NCBI GenBank assembly: GCA_033439765.1
Contig: JAULSN010000001.1
Coordinates: forward strand, 434,001-498,000
From: Lasiosphaeria ovina
Taxonomy: Eukaryota; Ascomycota; Sordariomycetes; Sordariales; Lasiosphaeriaceae
Reading direction: 5' to 3'
Length of the DNA: 64,000 bases
The position numbers and the translations under genes were made by a program. Position 1 is the stretch's first letter. Every line of letters begins with the position of its first letter. This document shows, in pieces, positions 1 to 11,420 of the stretch. The notes below the pieces were generated by a model. That model had not been told where the DNA came from and searched no databases. It saw only the letters and a program-made list of their open reading frames with translations.

Positions 1-1228
1 ATTCAGGCCGCCAGACGGACTTTGTAGGCGGACCCGGGGCATCAAAGAGCTGGGCTGAGCTGCAGCATCCTCCCGTGCTGTGCTGACGAGGTCTGGCGCC
101 AACTTGCACTGCAAACTTCTGGAAGCACCTCAAGCCGGCAGCCGACGCCGTCCGCTCCAAAATCCCACACCTCCCCATGAGATATCGCCATGTCAACGGC
201 CTGCCGCGATTTTAACCCCTGTTTGTCGGACTTGTCGCCGCCCGTGGTGTCGGTGGATGTTTCGTCGCACTGAGCGCTGAGGCATCTGAATTTCCATCGA
301 GGCGGATGCCAGGACGTGCCCCGCGCTCCCCAGACGAGAGGCATCGAGACATATTGGTCCCGCCAGCTCAGCGTCCAGAACCCACCGACAGACTCTCCCC
401 GCCTGTTCCCGTCTCTCGCACATCCCAGACGTGCGCGCCTGTCTTCAGCCAAAACGCAACCCGACTCGCTGGCTGATCTTGCCCGAGCTATTCATCCCGA
501 GCTGCTATTACCCCACATCTTGGAATCTCCAAATCCGTCCTTCCATCCCTCGTTGCGGCGCTGTTCTGTGCGTTTCAACTCGTCCACACTATGTAAGCGA
601 TGCCGGAGAGAGGAAACACACGACCGACGGAGGCATTGACGCTGACCAAGTTCTCCTCCAGATCCCCATCTACCTCGAACGTACGGAAGCCCGCGATCAA
701 ATCAAGCCTCGTTTTCCCCTCCCAGTGCTACAATGCGCCAGCGCCGTGCTTGACGCTTCCAGGGAAACATCAAACGCAAACCGAGGGCAAACCTCTAGGA
801 CCCAGGCAGGAGACAGGTCGAGACTCTCGGCACCCGAATCTCCAGGCCCTGTGACTACTTCCGCGACAGCCAAACCGGGAACTCTCCAACTCCCTCGGCG
901 AAACCGAGCGTCTTGTCTTCCCCTCACGCGCCACGGATAGGTAGACAAGACGAAAGGGAGAACAAGCCGCTTCCCCAGACGTTGCCGTGGTTCGCGTTTC
1001 TGTGTGGGGAAGTCGTTGTTGGGTTGGTTATAGCATGAAAGCTGCCCGCCTAATTTCGATCTAGCCGACCCCTCCACAATTTACGGGACAGCGGGACGGG
1101 AGACGTCATTTCCTGACCTTAATATCTTTGTCGATTGCGGATTGGGAATTTCGGAACCTTCCAAACACCTTCGCGCACTCGACTTTCGGCTTCTGGGGGG
1201 GGCTTCTCCCGCCCCTGCCCGAGACATC
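1..1228. other. Gene-free stretch and probable 5' leader
   Basis: No convincing gene was found upstream of the F-box gene. Several reading frames of 60-170 codons exist on both strands, but their composition is low-complexity and shows no domain. The C- and T-rich sequence nearest 1229 is typical of a fungal promoter or 5' untranslated leader. Confidence 0.5.
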
Positions 1229-4200
1229 ATGCGACGGAACCGTGCTCCGACTCCTCCGGCCTCGCCCTACCGGGCGCTGGCGCACCACCATACCCACCAT
1301 ACCGCGGGTGCCCAGGCGGGACAGCAGCAGGTTCAGGATTCCGTGTCCTCGCTCATCAGGTCATTCAATGTGGCGACGAACCCGACGCGGCCCATGCGCC
1401 CCTCGCCGCTAACGGCTTCGACCATTCGAGACATGCCGCTTGACCTGGTCGACCGCATCCGATCCTTTCCCCTCTTCATGTCGGCCCCAGAAGACTTCCT
1501 GGTTGCCATAGGCGCACACCTCAGACCCCAAATCAACTCGGCCCACGACCACATCCTCAGCGAGGGGGACGAAGCAAAAGCAATGTACTGGCTAGTCCGT
1601 GGCGTCGTTGCCGTAACCTCCCGGGATGGCGAGGCCGTCTATGCCGAGCTCAAGCCGGGCGCCTTCTTTGGAGAGATCGGCGTGCTCATGGACATTCCGA
1701 GAACTGCCACCATCATTGCGAGAACAAAATGCCTGCTTGTGGTTCTCAAGAAAGAGGACCTCCAGGCTGAGCTACCGAAGTACCCCGAAATGGAGAAGGC
1801 AATTCGACAGGAGGCCCAAGAGAGATTGACCATCCTCAAGAAGAAGCGCCATGAAAATGGACAGGCCACCAAGCTACCCGATAGCACTGCCTCTAAACCG
1901 TCGCGCGAGGCGGCGCTAGGCAAAGTCAACACGGGGGAGGTAGGCATCATCAAAGAGGGGGTTGCAGTGAACACCAAGAAGCGTAAGTCGCCAAGCCCCG
2001 GTGCGATCGAAGACCCTGCCGCCGGTGGCAGCGCGCTGGGAAGCGGCTACGTCAACGTTCGCAAGACACTCAAAGAACTGCCTCTATTCTCAACACTACC
2101 TCCCGACGCATTACACGTTCTTGGTCTCAACGCACAGCCAAAATCCTACTCTCCCTTCACCGACATCATTCGCCAAGGCAGCCCCGGCAATGAGATATTC
2201 TTCATTGTCCGTGGTGAGGCCGAAGTGATTCACGAGCTGTCGAGCCCGCCCAGTCAGAAGCGCGTAACCCGGTCATCCTATTCTCGGCCACGGTTAAAGC
2301 AAGGACAGTACTTCGGAGAGGTAGCCAGCCTGGGGCTTTCCGAGGGCAGGACAGCGACGGTACGGTCGATCACCGCTGTGGAGTGCCTCATCATTGGTGG
2401 GGAAGCTTTGGATGAGCTCTGGAGGCGCTGTCCGCCCGAGATTAAATCTCAGGTTGAAGAGACCGCAAGGAAGCGATATCGCTCGTCTGATGAAGACGTC
2501 GAGATGGCCGATGCCGTGAGCAATGGCCTTCCAGACCGTGAGCCGTCAACGCCGTCGAAGCAGTCTGTCACGGTTCCACAGGTCACGTTTACCACGCCTT
2601 CCAAACCTGGCTCGCCAACAAAGGACGAAGCTGAGACTAGGCAGCCATCGGATCCCGACCCTTTCTTAAGCGTAGATATGGAAAACCTCCGCAACCGCCG
2701 ACGCAACTCCCTCGCCCCTCCAACCCCCCAGACGGACTCGTCGCCCATCGTAAGCGGTGTCAAGCCCAACGGGATCGAGGGCATCAAGCTGTTTGCGCCT
2801 TTTATTGCGCTGCCGTTCGATGACTCCCCCATGCCATCCAAGCGCGCAAAAATACTTCAAAGTTCGCACATGCTGGACAAATGGGAGAGGCCTTTGCTTC
2901 CCGATGATGTCCTGGTTACCATTTTCGACCACCTAGATCTTGTTGAGATGATTCGGCTGAGAATCGTCTCTAGAAACTGGAGACGACTGCTCACCGAGTG
3001 TCCGAAGCTCTGCACATATGTCGATCTCAGCCCGATCAACCGGAAAGTGACGGATTGGTCATTGGCCAACATCGTAGCCCCATTTATTGGCACGCGACCG
3101 ACTGAGATTGACATCAGCAACTGCTTTCACATCACCGACGAAGGCTTCCAAGCACTCTGGAAAATGTGTGGCAAGAACATCAAGATATGGAGGATGAGGA
3201 GTGTGTGGGACGTGTCTGCAGGCCAAATTCTTGACATGAGCGAGAATGCAAAAGGACTCGAAGAGGTGGACTGGAGCAACTGCCGCAAAGTTGGCGACAA
3301 TCTTCTTGCCAGAGTGGTGGGATGGGTTGTCCCGGAAACACTACCGCCTCGTGAAAACAAGAACGTCGTCATCTCGAGTTCTTCGGCCAGGGGGAGGAGG
3401 GGGTCACAGAATCAGCAGAGACCAGAGAAACCGAACGCAGGCCCACCCACAGCTCTGCTTCCTCCCCCACCGGGCACTGTCATCGGATGCCCAAGACTTA
3501 AACGCCTCAATCTTTCCTACTGCAAGCACATTACCGACCGCTCCATGGTGCACCTGGCTGCCCACGCCTGCAACCGGCTCCAATCCCTGTCGCTAACGCG
3601 TTGCACATCTATCACCGACGCAGGGTTTCAGTCATGGGCTCCGTACCGCTTCACCGAGTTGACCCATCTGTGTCTTGCGGATTGCACCTACCTGTCGGAT
3701 AACAGCATAGTTGCCCTTGTCAGTGCGGCCAAGAACCTCACGCACCTGGACCTCAGTTTTTGCTGTGCACTATCTGACACGGCAACCGAAGTGGTTGCTT
3801 TGGGCCTGCCGATGCTGCGAGAGCTGAGGCTCGCATTCTGCGGCAGCGCCGTCAGCGATGCTAGCCTGGGTTGCGTTGCGCTCCATCTAAACGAACTGCG
3901 GGGCTTGAGCGTCCGAGGCTGTGTTAGAGTCACTGGCAACGGAGTCGAGAATGTGCTAGAAGGATGCGGGCGACTTGAATGGGTCGATGTCAGCCAGTGC
4001 AAGAATCTAACCGGCTGGCTGCACGGTGGTGGTGTTTCGCGGTGGGGATTCGACGAGCGCGGCCAGGGACTAAAAGACGACGGCTGGAAGATTGCAAGCG
4101 CCAGGATCCCTCCCCCTCAGGGTGGGAAGATGGGGCCTGGTGGCGTGGGTGGCGGCATCAGCGTTGCCGTTCAACGAGGCTCCGGACACGCCAAAGTTCT

Positions 4201-4312
4201 CGGCCCCGGGCCGGTTATGCGGCCAGTAATCCCGCCCAAAGGTGCCAGCAGCCGTAAGGCGCGGAAGGCAGTGAGATTTGTTGTCGAGAAAGGGGTTGGC
4301 GGGCTGAGATGA
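1229..4312 (+). CDS. Two cyclic-nucleotide-binding domains, F-box and LRR protein
   Basis: A 1027-residue intronless protein. The frame is open from an ATG at 1142, but the ATG at 1229 (MRRNRAPTPP) is preferred because the first 29 codons look like leader sequence. Residues about 71-205 form one cNMP-binding domain, with FGEIGVLMDIPRTATI matching the phosphate-binding cassette and its arginine. Residues about 278-404 form a second, with FGEVASLG and GRTATV. An F-box follows at about 551-604 (LLPDDVLVTIFDHLDL). Leucine-rich repeats of the AMN1/F-box-LRR type fill about 624-930, with repeated LTHLCLADC-like units. The tail is Gly- and Pro-rich. F-box proteins recruit substrates to SCF ubiquitin ligases; cNMP domains sense cAMP or cGMP. 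A link between cyclic-nucleotide level and ubiquitination is inferred from the domains only. The protein has no kinase or channel part. Confidence 0.9.
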   Translation: MRRNRAPTPPASPYRALAHHHTHHTAGAQAGQQQVQDSVSSLIRSFNVATNPTRPMRPSPLTASTIRDMPLDLVDRIRSFPLFMSAPEDFLVAIGAHLRPQINSAHDHILSEGDEAKAMYWLVRGVVAVTSRDGEAVYAELKPGAFFGEIGVLMDIPRTATIIARTKCLLVVLKKEDLQAELPKYPEMEKAIRQEAQERLTILKKKRHENGQATKLPDSTASKPSREAALGKVNTGEVGIIKEGVAVNTKKRKSPSPGAIEDPAAGGSALGSGYVNVRKTLKELPLFSTLPPDALHVLGLNAQPKSYSPFTDIIRQGSPGNEIFFIVRGEAEVIHELSSPPSQKRVTRSSYSRPRLKQGQYFGEVASLGLSEGRTATVRSITAVECLIIGGEALDELWRRCPPEIKSQVEETARKRYRSSDEDVEMADAVSNGLPDREPSTPSKQSVTVPQVTFTTPSKPGSPTKDEAETRQPSDPDPFLSVDMENLRNRRRNSLAPPTPQTDSSPIVSGVKPNGIEGIKLFAPFIALPFDDSPMPSKRAKILQSSHMLDKWERPLLPDDVLVTIFDHLDLVEMIRLRIVSRNWRRLLTECPKLCTYVDLSPINRKVTDWSLANIVAPFIGTRPTEIDISNCFHITDEGFQALWKMCGKNIKIWRMRSVWDVSAGQILDMSENAKGLEEVDWSNCRKVGDNLLARVVGWVVPETLPPRENKNVVISSSSARGRRGSQNQQRPEKPNAGPPTALLPPPPGTVIGCPRLKRLNLSYCKHITDRSMVHLAAHACNRLQSLSLTRCTSITDAGFQSWAPYRFTELTHLCLADCTYLSDNSIVALVSAAKNLTHLDLSFCCALSDTATEVVALGLPMLRELRLAFCGSAVSDASLGCVALHLNELRGLSVRGCVRVTGNGVENVLEGCGRLEWVDVSQCKNLTGWLHGGGVSRWGFDERGQGLKDDGWKIASARIPPPQGGKMGPGGVGGGISVAVQRGSGHAKVLGPGPVMRPVIPPKGASSRKARKAVRFVVEKGVGGLR

Positions 4313-4821
4313 TTACAGGCGAGAGCCTTGGTTCCGCTGCATGTTCTGGAGGGGGATATTGCAAATGACGACTAATATGATGACCGACACATATGTGCCT
4401 AACGACCAGACGATATTGTATCAGGGACTAGGCTGGCATTGGTTGGGCTGTGCATAATGCATGTAACAAACATAGACAGGCATGGGGTCTAATTAGATGA
4501 GTAGAGAAAGGAGTGGCGAGGCGGACACTGTTGGATATTTGCTGGCCGGCTGGGACAGGGATTGATACCCTTTTTTTGTAATGGTTTTGGATGTTACAGA
4601 TTTGCAGATTACTTGAAGATTTCACTATTAAGTAAATAATTTATTTCACGTTGGTTTTGGGATGCTGCGTCGTCGTCTATCGCCTGGCAATAAATGCACT
4701 CCGAGGACATCTTCACGAGCCGTGTTTAATTGGTCCAAGACAAACAAGCAGAAGAAGAACCAACGAACCAATCTATTGGAGACCTAGAAAAACAAAGCAA
4801 GAAAAGCAAAAAAGAAAACGC
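4313..4821. other. Intergenic, nothing recognised
   Basis: The 3' flank of the F-box gene up to the tRNA. It is AT-richer than the genes and probably contains the 3' UTR. No gene or repeat was recognised. Confidence 0.5.
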
Positions 4822-4934
4822 ACCCAACGTGGGACTCGAACCCACAGCCTCAAGATGTAGCTACTGATTTTGAGAGAATCCACGATTTCTCGTGTTTGTA
4901 GAAGTCTTGCGCGCTACCATTGCGCCAGCCGGGT
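4822..4934 (-). tRNA. tRNA-Arg(UCU) with a 42-base intron
   Basis: Read on the minus strand, the acceptor ACCCGGC pairs with GTTGGGT using two G-U pairs. The D-arm is GCGC-AATGGTA-GCGC. The anticodon stem CAAGA pairs with TCTTG around loop CTTCTA-A, giving anticodon UCU. The variable loop is AGGCT and the T-arm is GTGGG-TTCGAGT-CCCAC. The intron sits at plus-strand 4857-4898, directly 3' of position 37, the standard place for eukaryotic nuclear tRNA introns. All helices close, so this should be a functional gene. Confidence 0.93.
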
Positions 4935-5720
4935 TGGTTTTTGTTCTTTTGAGAAAGGTTGCGGTAAAGGAGTCAAAGTACGGATAAGCTGGGAGACAGG
5001 GCCGAGTTTTGTGGCACCTAAGGTATCCGTATGTGGGTTCTAGAACTTTGTTTCCTTTCCCACCGCTGCGGGATTGGTTGCACATGGTTTTCTCAGGCCT
5101 GTGTCATGTGTGCAACGCTGCATCTCAAACAGGGAACCTGCCTGCTTCTCTCAACCCCCCCTTTTCAGTCTCTTCACTCGTGTTCTTCTGGTTCCTCCCT
5201 CCATACTAGCCCGGCTCGGCTTAAGACGGTGGAGCCGCAGCAGAAATCGACGGCAGCAATTGCCGACGCGAGCCCGGAGCTTCCGAGCTGCGCTACTAAG
5301 ATCCGTACGGACGTAAAGGTTGTACATACATATGTACATCTACAACATTTATACGGTATGGAGCACTGAATGCTATTACGAGTAATCCATAGGTCGGGTA
5401 TCCATCCGTGGGATCTGAGATGCAGCGGTGGGTTGCGGAGTAAGGCGAAATATTTCCCAGACCCCTGTCAGGCTCTCCAGCAGGCGGCTTCCTACCTCTC
5501 TCTGTAAGTTAGCTTCCCGGCTTGCCAAGTTTAGAAAACCTGGCATTTATTCACTCCGCCCTCTCAAACCGTTTGGTCAAAAAGCTTACTTAGCACGGCC
5601 AGCCAACATATTAACCCGCCGTGTCTCCAGCACATATCCTTCCCGTAATTAACATATCTTTCAAGGATCTTTCTTGTTTCTGAGAAACAAACAACAACGC
5701 CGGTCTGACATCGGCCAATC
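4935..5720. other. Intergenic between tRNA-Arg and Nudix gene
   Basis: No gene recognised. The only frames are short, shadow-like ones of up to 112 codons. The final part before 5721 is the presumed promoter and leader of the Nudix gene. Confidence 0.5.
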
Positions 5721-6502
5721 ATGAGCTCGCAAGTTCCAGCCGTCCGAGTTGGCGTCGCCGCCGTCGTGAGGAGCGCAGGTGGGAAATTGGTCATGGGGGT
5801 CAGAAAAGGCTCCAGCGCGGGTATGTGATATATTTCTTTTAGTGTCGAGTTTGTAAGACGGAGACTGTTTGAACTTATGTGACTAATCAGGACCCGGTTC
5901 CTGAGCATATATCTGATATCCTCATTAAACAGTTCTTTATTTATTCTCAGAACTACCCAAATGACCAGTCACCGACACATGCATGGAATTGTAGGTAAGC
6001 GGCAATTCCCAGGCGGCCACCTCGAAGTAGGCGAAAGCTTCTTCGAGTGCGCAGAGCGCGAGACGCTCGAGGAGACGGGCCTGCGGGTTCGCGCCGAGAA
6101 GCTCGTTGCCGTGACAAACGACGTGTTTGATCCCGCGGCGAAGCATTACATGACCTTGTTTGTGGCCTGCCGGCGACTAGATGAGACACAAGAGCCAGAG
6201 GTGAGTCGGTGGAGCCTTTCCGTCTTGTTTGATGTGAAGCCTGTCATGTTCAGTTCCTCCCCTTTTTCATCCCAGCAGTGCCAGGCTGCCACTGAGACTG
6301 TAGTCATGAACGCTGACGGGACGTCGTGATTTGATTCTCTATGCAGACGATGGAGCCTGAAAAGTGCGAGGGATGGTATTGGACAACTTGGTCGGAAATC
6401 AAGGAGCTTGCGAGCAGCGAGGAAGGCAAAGAACGATTCTTTCTGCCTATCATAGACCTCCTCGGCGAGCATGCTGATGTCGAAAGCCTATTTGAGGAAT
6501 GA
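5721..6502 (+). CDS. Nudix hydrolase, NUDT15-like
   Basis: Three exons are inferred at 5721-5820, 5995-6200 and 6347-6502, giving 153 residues. Donors are GTATGT and GTGAGT, acceptors TAG and CAG, and the frames join exactly. The Nudix box follows the GX5EX7REUXEEXGU pattern: GGHLEVGE, seven residues, then RETLEETGL. The N-terminal VRVGVAAVVRS, a central RQFPGGHLE and a C-terminal MEPEKCEGWYWTTWSEI resemble the NUDT15/MTH2 group, which hydrolyses nucleoside diphosphates linked to another group, including modified dNTPs. The actual substrate cannot be read from the sequence. The exon 1-2 junction gives SSAGKRQF, about two residues shorter than usual between the KG and PGG motifs. There is no signal peptide, so it is probably cytosolic. 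Confidence 0.85.
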
Positions 6503-7807
6503 TTGTGATTGGCAATCGTTCGCCTTTTCATATCGCTGCATATGCGTATTGTCAGAAGTACCTATATATTATCTTTGGTATTTGTAAAACAAACATTTCC
6601 CGCCTCCCCAGTTGATAACTAATACGCGTATTGCTATTTTCGGGTTGATAAATCTGTGACCGAAGACTGCGCTTAGGAAGCTGAACAACAAAGCCAACGG
6701 CAAGGAGGTTGTTATTGGTGATAGTGGTCAAAGCCCTGACAATCCGGCGAAACTATGATACGCAGGACCGTCATAATACTTCAAGTTAGATTGCACGGCT
6801 GACAAATTCCACATGGGAATGTCTTGAGCGGGGTGGGCTTCGCGCACAGTCCACGCTCAGTGGACGGTAGAGGATGCTTAACCTGCGCACTTTCTTAAGA
6901 AGGGATAATAGGTGGGCTTCCGGGTGTGCTCTGAACCGTGTATGTACCAGGCGCCTCATCACGAGAGCATTCTGTATTCCGTAATACCGCATTTTGGCAT
7001 CTTATTCCCAAAAGTCTCTCAGTATCATAATTGGCCAATGTTGTACACGAACTGCGGGGAATTATTGGACTGGTCAAAGCAGATGCGTCATCGAGTCCGA
7101 GAACAGTGCGAGAAGGGCGTCTCTGTGCAAATGTGCATTCGAGACTCGGCTTCAGCACTCGCCAAAAACGGTATGTCAAAGGCATCCTCGTTCGGGCTTC
7201 GGACGATGTCGGCGGAAGTAGAGAACAGTTTAGGTATTTAGCTGCATGTTGGTAGCATTGGCTTAATTCCGAACTGTTCAGTGTCCGGTCACCAGCCCGC
7301 CAACCTGCGTTGACCGCCGCTCGTGTCCTAGTGTCCAGTGCCAAGCGCCTACTGCCCAGTGCCCATGCCCGGTGTCCAGCCCTGTACCCGCCACCAGTCA
7401 GTCATTTCGCAAACGTTATCACCACGCCCCGCCCTTGTTACTTCGTACCTACCCCCCCCTCTAGCTCTTCGTCGCCAAGGCGCCAGTCTTTTCTCAAGTT
7501 CTTGAACCTAAAGATCCACCTAGTTCGAGAATCGCTGAAAGACAAGCTGCCTTGTCGCTTAAGATTCCACGACAAGTCGCTGCCACGCTCCCGTAGACCC
7601 CGGAAAAAGGAGAAGGAACAAGCTACTGAGACAGACGGGCTGCGCACATGCTGCGCTGATTCATCTGCATCCGCGCCATCGACGCCGGTTTGTCTCTCAT
7701 CTTCCACACCATCGAACACTCGACCACCGACCCCGCTGCTTCAGGCACGGGCACACGACCTGGGAATATTGTTCGTCGGACGCCGAAGTCCGCGCCGCCA
7801 ATCCACC
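6503..7807. other. Intergenic and leader of the Zn2Cys6 gene
   Basis: No supported gene. At about 7281-7384 the sequence repeats variants of CAGTGTCC and CAGTGCCC, a degenerate short-period repeat. The frame used by the regulator is open from an ATG at 7310, but the 7310-7807 segment encodes low-complexity sequence and is treated as leader. Confidence 0.45.
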
Positions 7808-10702
7808 ATGACGGGAGACGAGAGTTCGAATGCGGGAGGCGGCAGCGCCCATGGGAGCCCAGTTGCCGACGGGGCCGCCGCGCAGAGTCCCCCGGATGCC
7901 GGCTACGATGCTCAGCAGATCCAAGCCCTCGCCCGCCACCCACCCCCCGGTGCTTCTGTCTATTCCCCCTCCGCCCCTCCCCTGGGAACTCTTAACCCCC
8001 GTAGTTGCGTAACATGTCGCAGGAGGAAGGTCGGTACCATCCCCCCTTTTCGGCTCTCGCTTTCCAACAACATAGCTAGCCACTGTTCCTGGTCGCGTTC
8101 GGGCGTGCCTGCTAACTGAACGAAGGTGCGCTGCGATAAGCAAATGCCCTGCTCCAACTGCCGGAGAGCCCAGATCCCGTGCATCTTTCCTGCGCCAGGA
8201 AGGGCCCCGCGCCGCCCGCGTCCGAAGCAGCCGAACGCGACCGCAAAACCGTCGAGCGAGCGAGAACTGGAGCTAGTAAAGCGCCTGCGGAAGCTAGAAG
8301 GCATCGTGGAAGAACTGAGCGGCCAGATCGAGCTTGAGGCGGTGCGACATCCTTCGAGTTCGGGAAATTCGCCCGACCATGTGGCGGGGTCGCACGAGGA
8401 CACGCACATGGGAGGAGTGCGCCACGGCGCCGGGGACAGTGCTGTGAGCCTGAACGGCAGCAACTACAGCCAAGACTCGCCGACCATGAGTGCAGTGGCA
8501 GCGGCAAGGCTCTCAAAGACGCCAGGCAGTGCGGTGTCTAGCAACACCCCAGGCTCTGAACCCCAGAGGAAAACATCATCCGATGTTCATACCCATTTCG
8601 GACGGCTGCTGCTGAACGAAAAAGGAGGCGCACGATACGTCAGCAGCGGGTTCTGGTCCAACATTAATGACGAGGTACGAAGCCGCATTCCATTTGCTGC
8701 GCTGACGCACCACATACCCGATACTGATTTTGCGTACAGTTGGAAGAGATACGGCGACAGGCTGACCACCTTACCGATGATGATTTTGACGAGTCGGACG
8801 AAGAGGGCACCCCAGATTCGACGTATCCGGAGAAGAACACGACAGACCACCAGTCCTTCGTCATGGGATACCGCTCCGCCGACGTGGACCTACGACCCCT
8901 CCACCCCCTACCCTCCCAGATACCCTTCATGTGGCAGGTTTACCAGGAGAACATTGATCCCATTCTCAAGATCCTCCACGTCCCAACGGTGACGAAGCTC
9001 ATGCGAGACCTCCGCAACAACATGGACAGCCTGACGCCCCCTACCGAGGCATTGATGTTCTCCATTTACTATGCCTCGATCACGGCATTAGAGGAAGACG
9101 AAGTAGGTCGTTCTCACGCTCTTTTGCGGTTCGCTTTGCTAATACTAGGCTAGGTGCGCCTAAATTTCGGAGCGGAGAAGTGTGTTTTGGCCCAACAGTA
9201 CCGCTTCGCGCTTGAGCAGGCCCTGGCCAAGGCGAGCTTTTTGACCACGCCTGATATCACAGTTGCCCAAGCCTTCCTCTTATTCCTCGTCTTGGTGCGC
9301 CGGCACGATGACACGCGCTTTACCTGGACGTTGACTAGCCTCCTTATCCGGATGAGTCAGGCATTGGGGCTTCACCGCGACGGGACGCACTTTCCGAATC
9401 TTACGCCCTTCGAAATTGAGATGCGGCGGCGCCTCTTCTGGGGTGTATGCATGCTCGATCTTCGGTCGGCCGAAGACCAGGGAACCGATCTTACACTCGT
9501 CGAACGTGCCTTTGACACCAAGTTCCCACTTAACATTAACGACAGCGACATCTCGCCGGACAGCAAGGAACCGCCGAAACCAAGGCGCGGCCACACAGAT
9601 CTGACCTTCTCGCTAATTCGCTTCGAGATCTGTGCTCTCGTGCGACGCCTGCATATGGCGTCGTCCTCCATGGCGTCTCTCTGTCCCCGTGATGCGGCGT
9701 ATTCGCTGGAAGAGCGAGAAGCGCTGCTGAACGATCTTTATCAGCGGTTACACAGAGACTATCTCCAAGGACACTCTGACGAACCCATGTATTGGGTAGC
9801 CGCCATTATCATCAGAGTCATCGTTGCCAAGATGACGCTTGTGATATACCAACCCGTCTTGTTTCCAGGCCCGGGAAACGAACACCTCTCCGCCGATATA
9901 CGCGCACGTCTGTTGATTTCTGCCATCGAAGTCTTTGAATGCAGCCATATCCTCAATACCGACCTTCGGTGCAAACCGTGGCGCTGGCTGTTCCAGACCT
10001 ATACACAGTGGCAGGCCGTGGCCTATGCCCTGATAGAAGCGGGGCATCGGCCGTGGAGCGCCTCTGTCGAGCGCGCGTGGGAGGCGCTCAACCTGGTGTG
10101 CGCAGCCCCCAAGCCGTCGGAAATCGAGAAGCTTGCAGACCACATGACCATCTGGACTCCTCTCCGAAAGCTTTACATCAAGGCCAAGAGGCACCGCGAG
10201 GCAGAAATTGCCCGGCTGCGGGCGGATCCTCAGGCTGTGGAAAAGCTTGATAGCGAAGATCAGTGGAGGATGACGCCGCAAAGCCTCAATGCGCTTCCAG
10301 GGTCTCTAAAGTGCGTAGCCGCGAACGAGCGTTGGCGCAAGCTGGTCAACGCTCCACCGCGGCCGAAAGGAGCCATGCAGACTCCAGTGCAGCCTGAGGA
10401 TCAAGGTTCGCCCCTCATACGGCAGGGAAATACGGTGGGGATGGGCCTGGGGGCAGAGACCGGCAGCACAGCCCTGCCAGCGTTCATGGAATACGTGAAC
10501 GCGGCCATGTCCAGCCCTGCTTCGTTTAACCCCCAAGATTTCGCAAGTATGTGGAACAGAGGATCCGATATTGGCGTGGATAGCTCCATCGCGTCTGGGT
10601 TTGTGGCGGCCAACCTGTCGCAAGCCGGAAACTATAGTGGTGGGCCATTAATGACCCAAGCAAGGACCATGATGGCGACGAATGACAATAACCCCGCTCA
10701 GC

Positions 10703-10751
<49 letters not shown>

Positions 10752-11040
10752 GCAACAACAAAAACAACAACGACAACAACAGCAACAACAGCAACATCAA
10801 CAGCAACAGCAGCAACAGCAACAGCAGCAGCAGCCAATCCCAAGGGAGGAGCTACCTGCGTGGTTGTGGCCCGAGACCTCGGCGCCGGATGTGTTTCGCT
10901 TCCCGAGCGTTAACCCGGAAGACGTAGACCTGAACATGGACGAAGGGTTTGACTGGCAGACATGGCAGGAGAACCTGGGCCGCTTTGAGATGGAGACCGG
11001 CGGCGGCGCAGTTGGTGGCTCTTGGGGTGCTGGAATTTAG
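7808..11040 (+). CDS. Zn2Cys6 transcription factor with polyglutamine tract
   Basis: Four exons are inferred: 7808-8029, 8126-8674, 8740-9102 and 9154-11040, giving 1006 residues. The start is the ATG in a CCACC context at 7808. The binuclear zinc cluster spans residues 67-93 with spacing C-x2-C-x6-C-x5-C-x2-C-x6-C and is split by intron 1 after CVTCRRRK. A basic linker and a short coiled coil follow (ELVKRLRKLEGIVEEL). The middle region is of the Fungal_trans type, with motifs such as SQALGLHRDG and RRRLFWGVCMLD. A Gln-rich tract at about 894-939 precedes an acidic, Trp-containing C-terminus that could act in activation. This family binds CGG-type DNA sites and controls metabolic pathways; the target genes are unknown. 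Intron 1 begins with the weak donor GTCGGT. The protein should be nuclear. Confidence 0.88.
10699..10834 (+). repeat. CAA/CAG trinucleotide tract encoding polyQ
   Basis: An in-frame run of mostly CAA codons becomes mixed CAA and CAG near its end, broken by single AAA, CGA and CAT codons. It encodes over 40 residues, nearly all Gln with a few Lys, Arg and His, inside the Zn2Cys6 regulator. Such tracts often vary in length between strains. Confidence 0.95.
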
Positions 11041-11420
11041 GTCACTCGGGGACTGCTCTGGATAATTATGCCTGACGGGGTGGGGTGGAAGTGATAAGAA
11101 AAGGGGGGGTAGGTGGGAAGGGTAATAGCGGGCGGAAGATTTATTAACGACTGTGATGTAATTGTAACTTGATACCCGTTGGCGCAGATATAGGTAGATG
11201 AATCACCTCCGAGGCACAGGTGCATAGTTGTATTGTATCTACTGTGTAAAGTACCGAAAACATTGCGTTTGTTGGAGAGGGGCGAAGTTCTACGTTCCTT
11301 GTCTTCCTGCTCACACGACGGCACTACTATCACTAGTATCATGCCCGACCTGGATCGCCAGAGGAATTCTTCGACCCGGAGAGATGAGTGTCGGTTAAAA
11401 GGGAGGCATGCATACAAGGG

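Noticed and set aside
431..940. A 169-codon plus-strand frame near the window start
   Set aside because: It has Pro/Arg/Thr-rich random-looking sequence with no motif and overlaps equally long frames on both strands.
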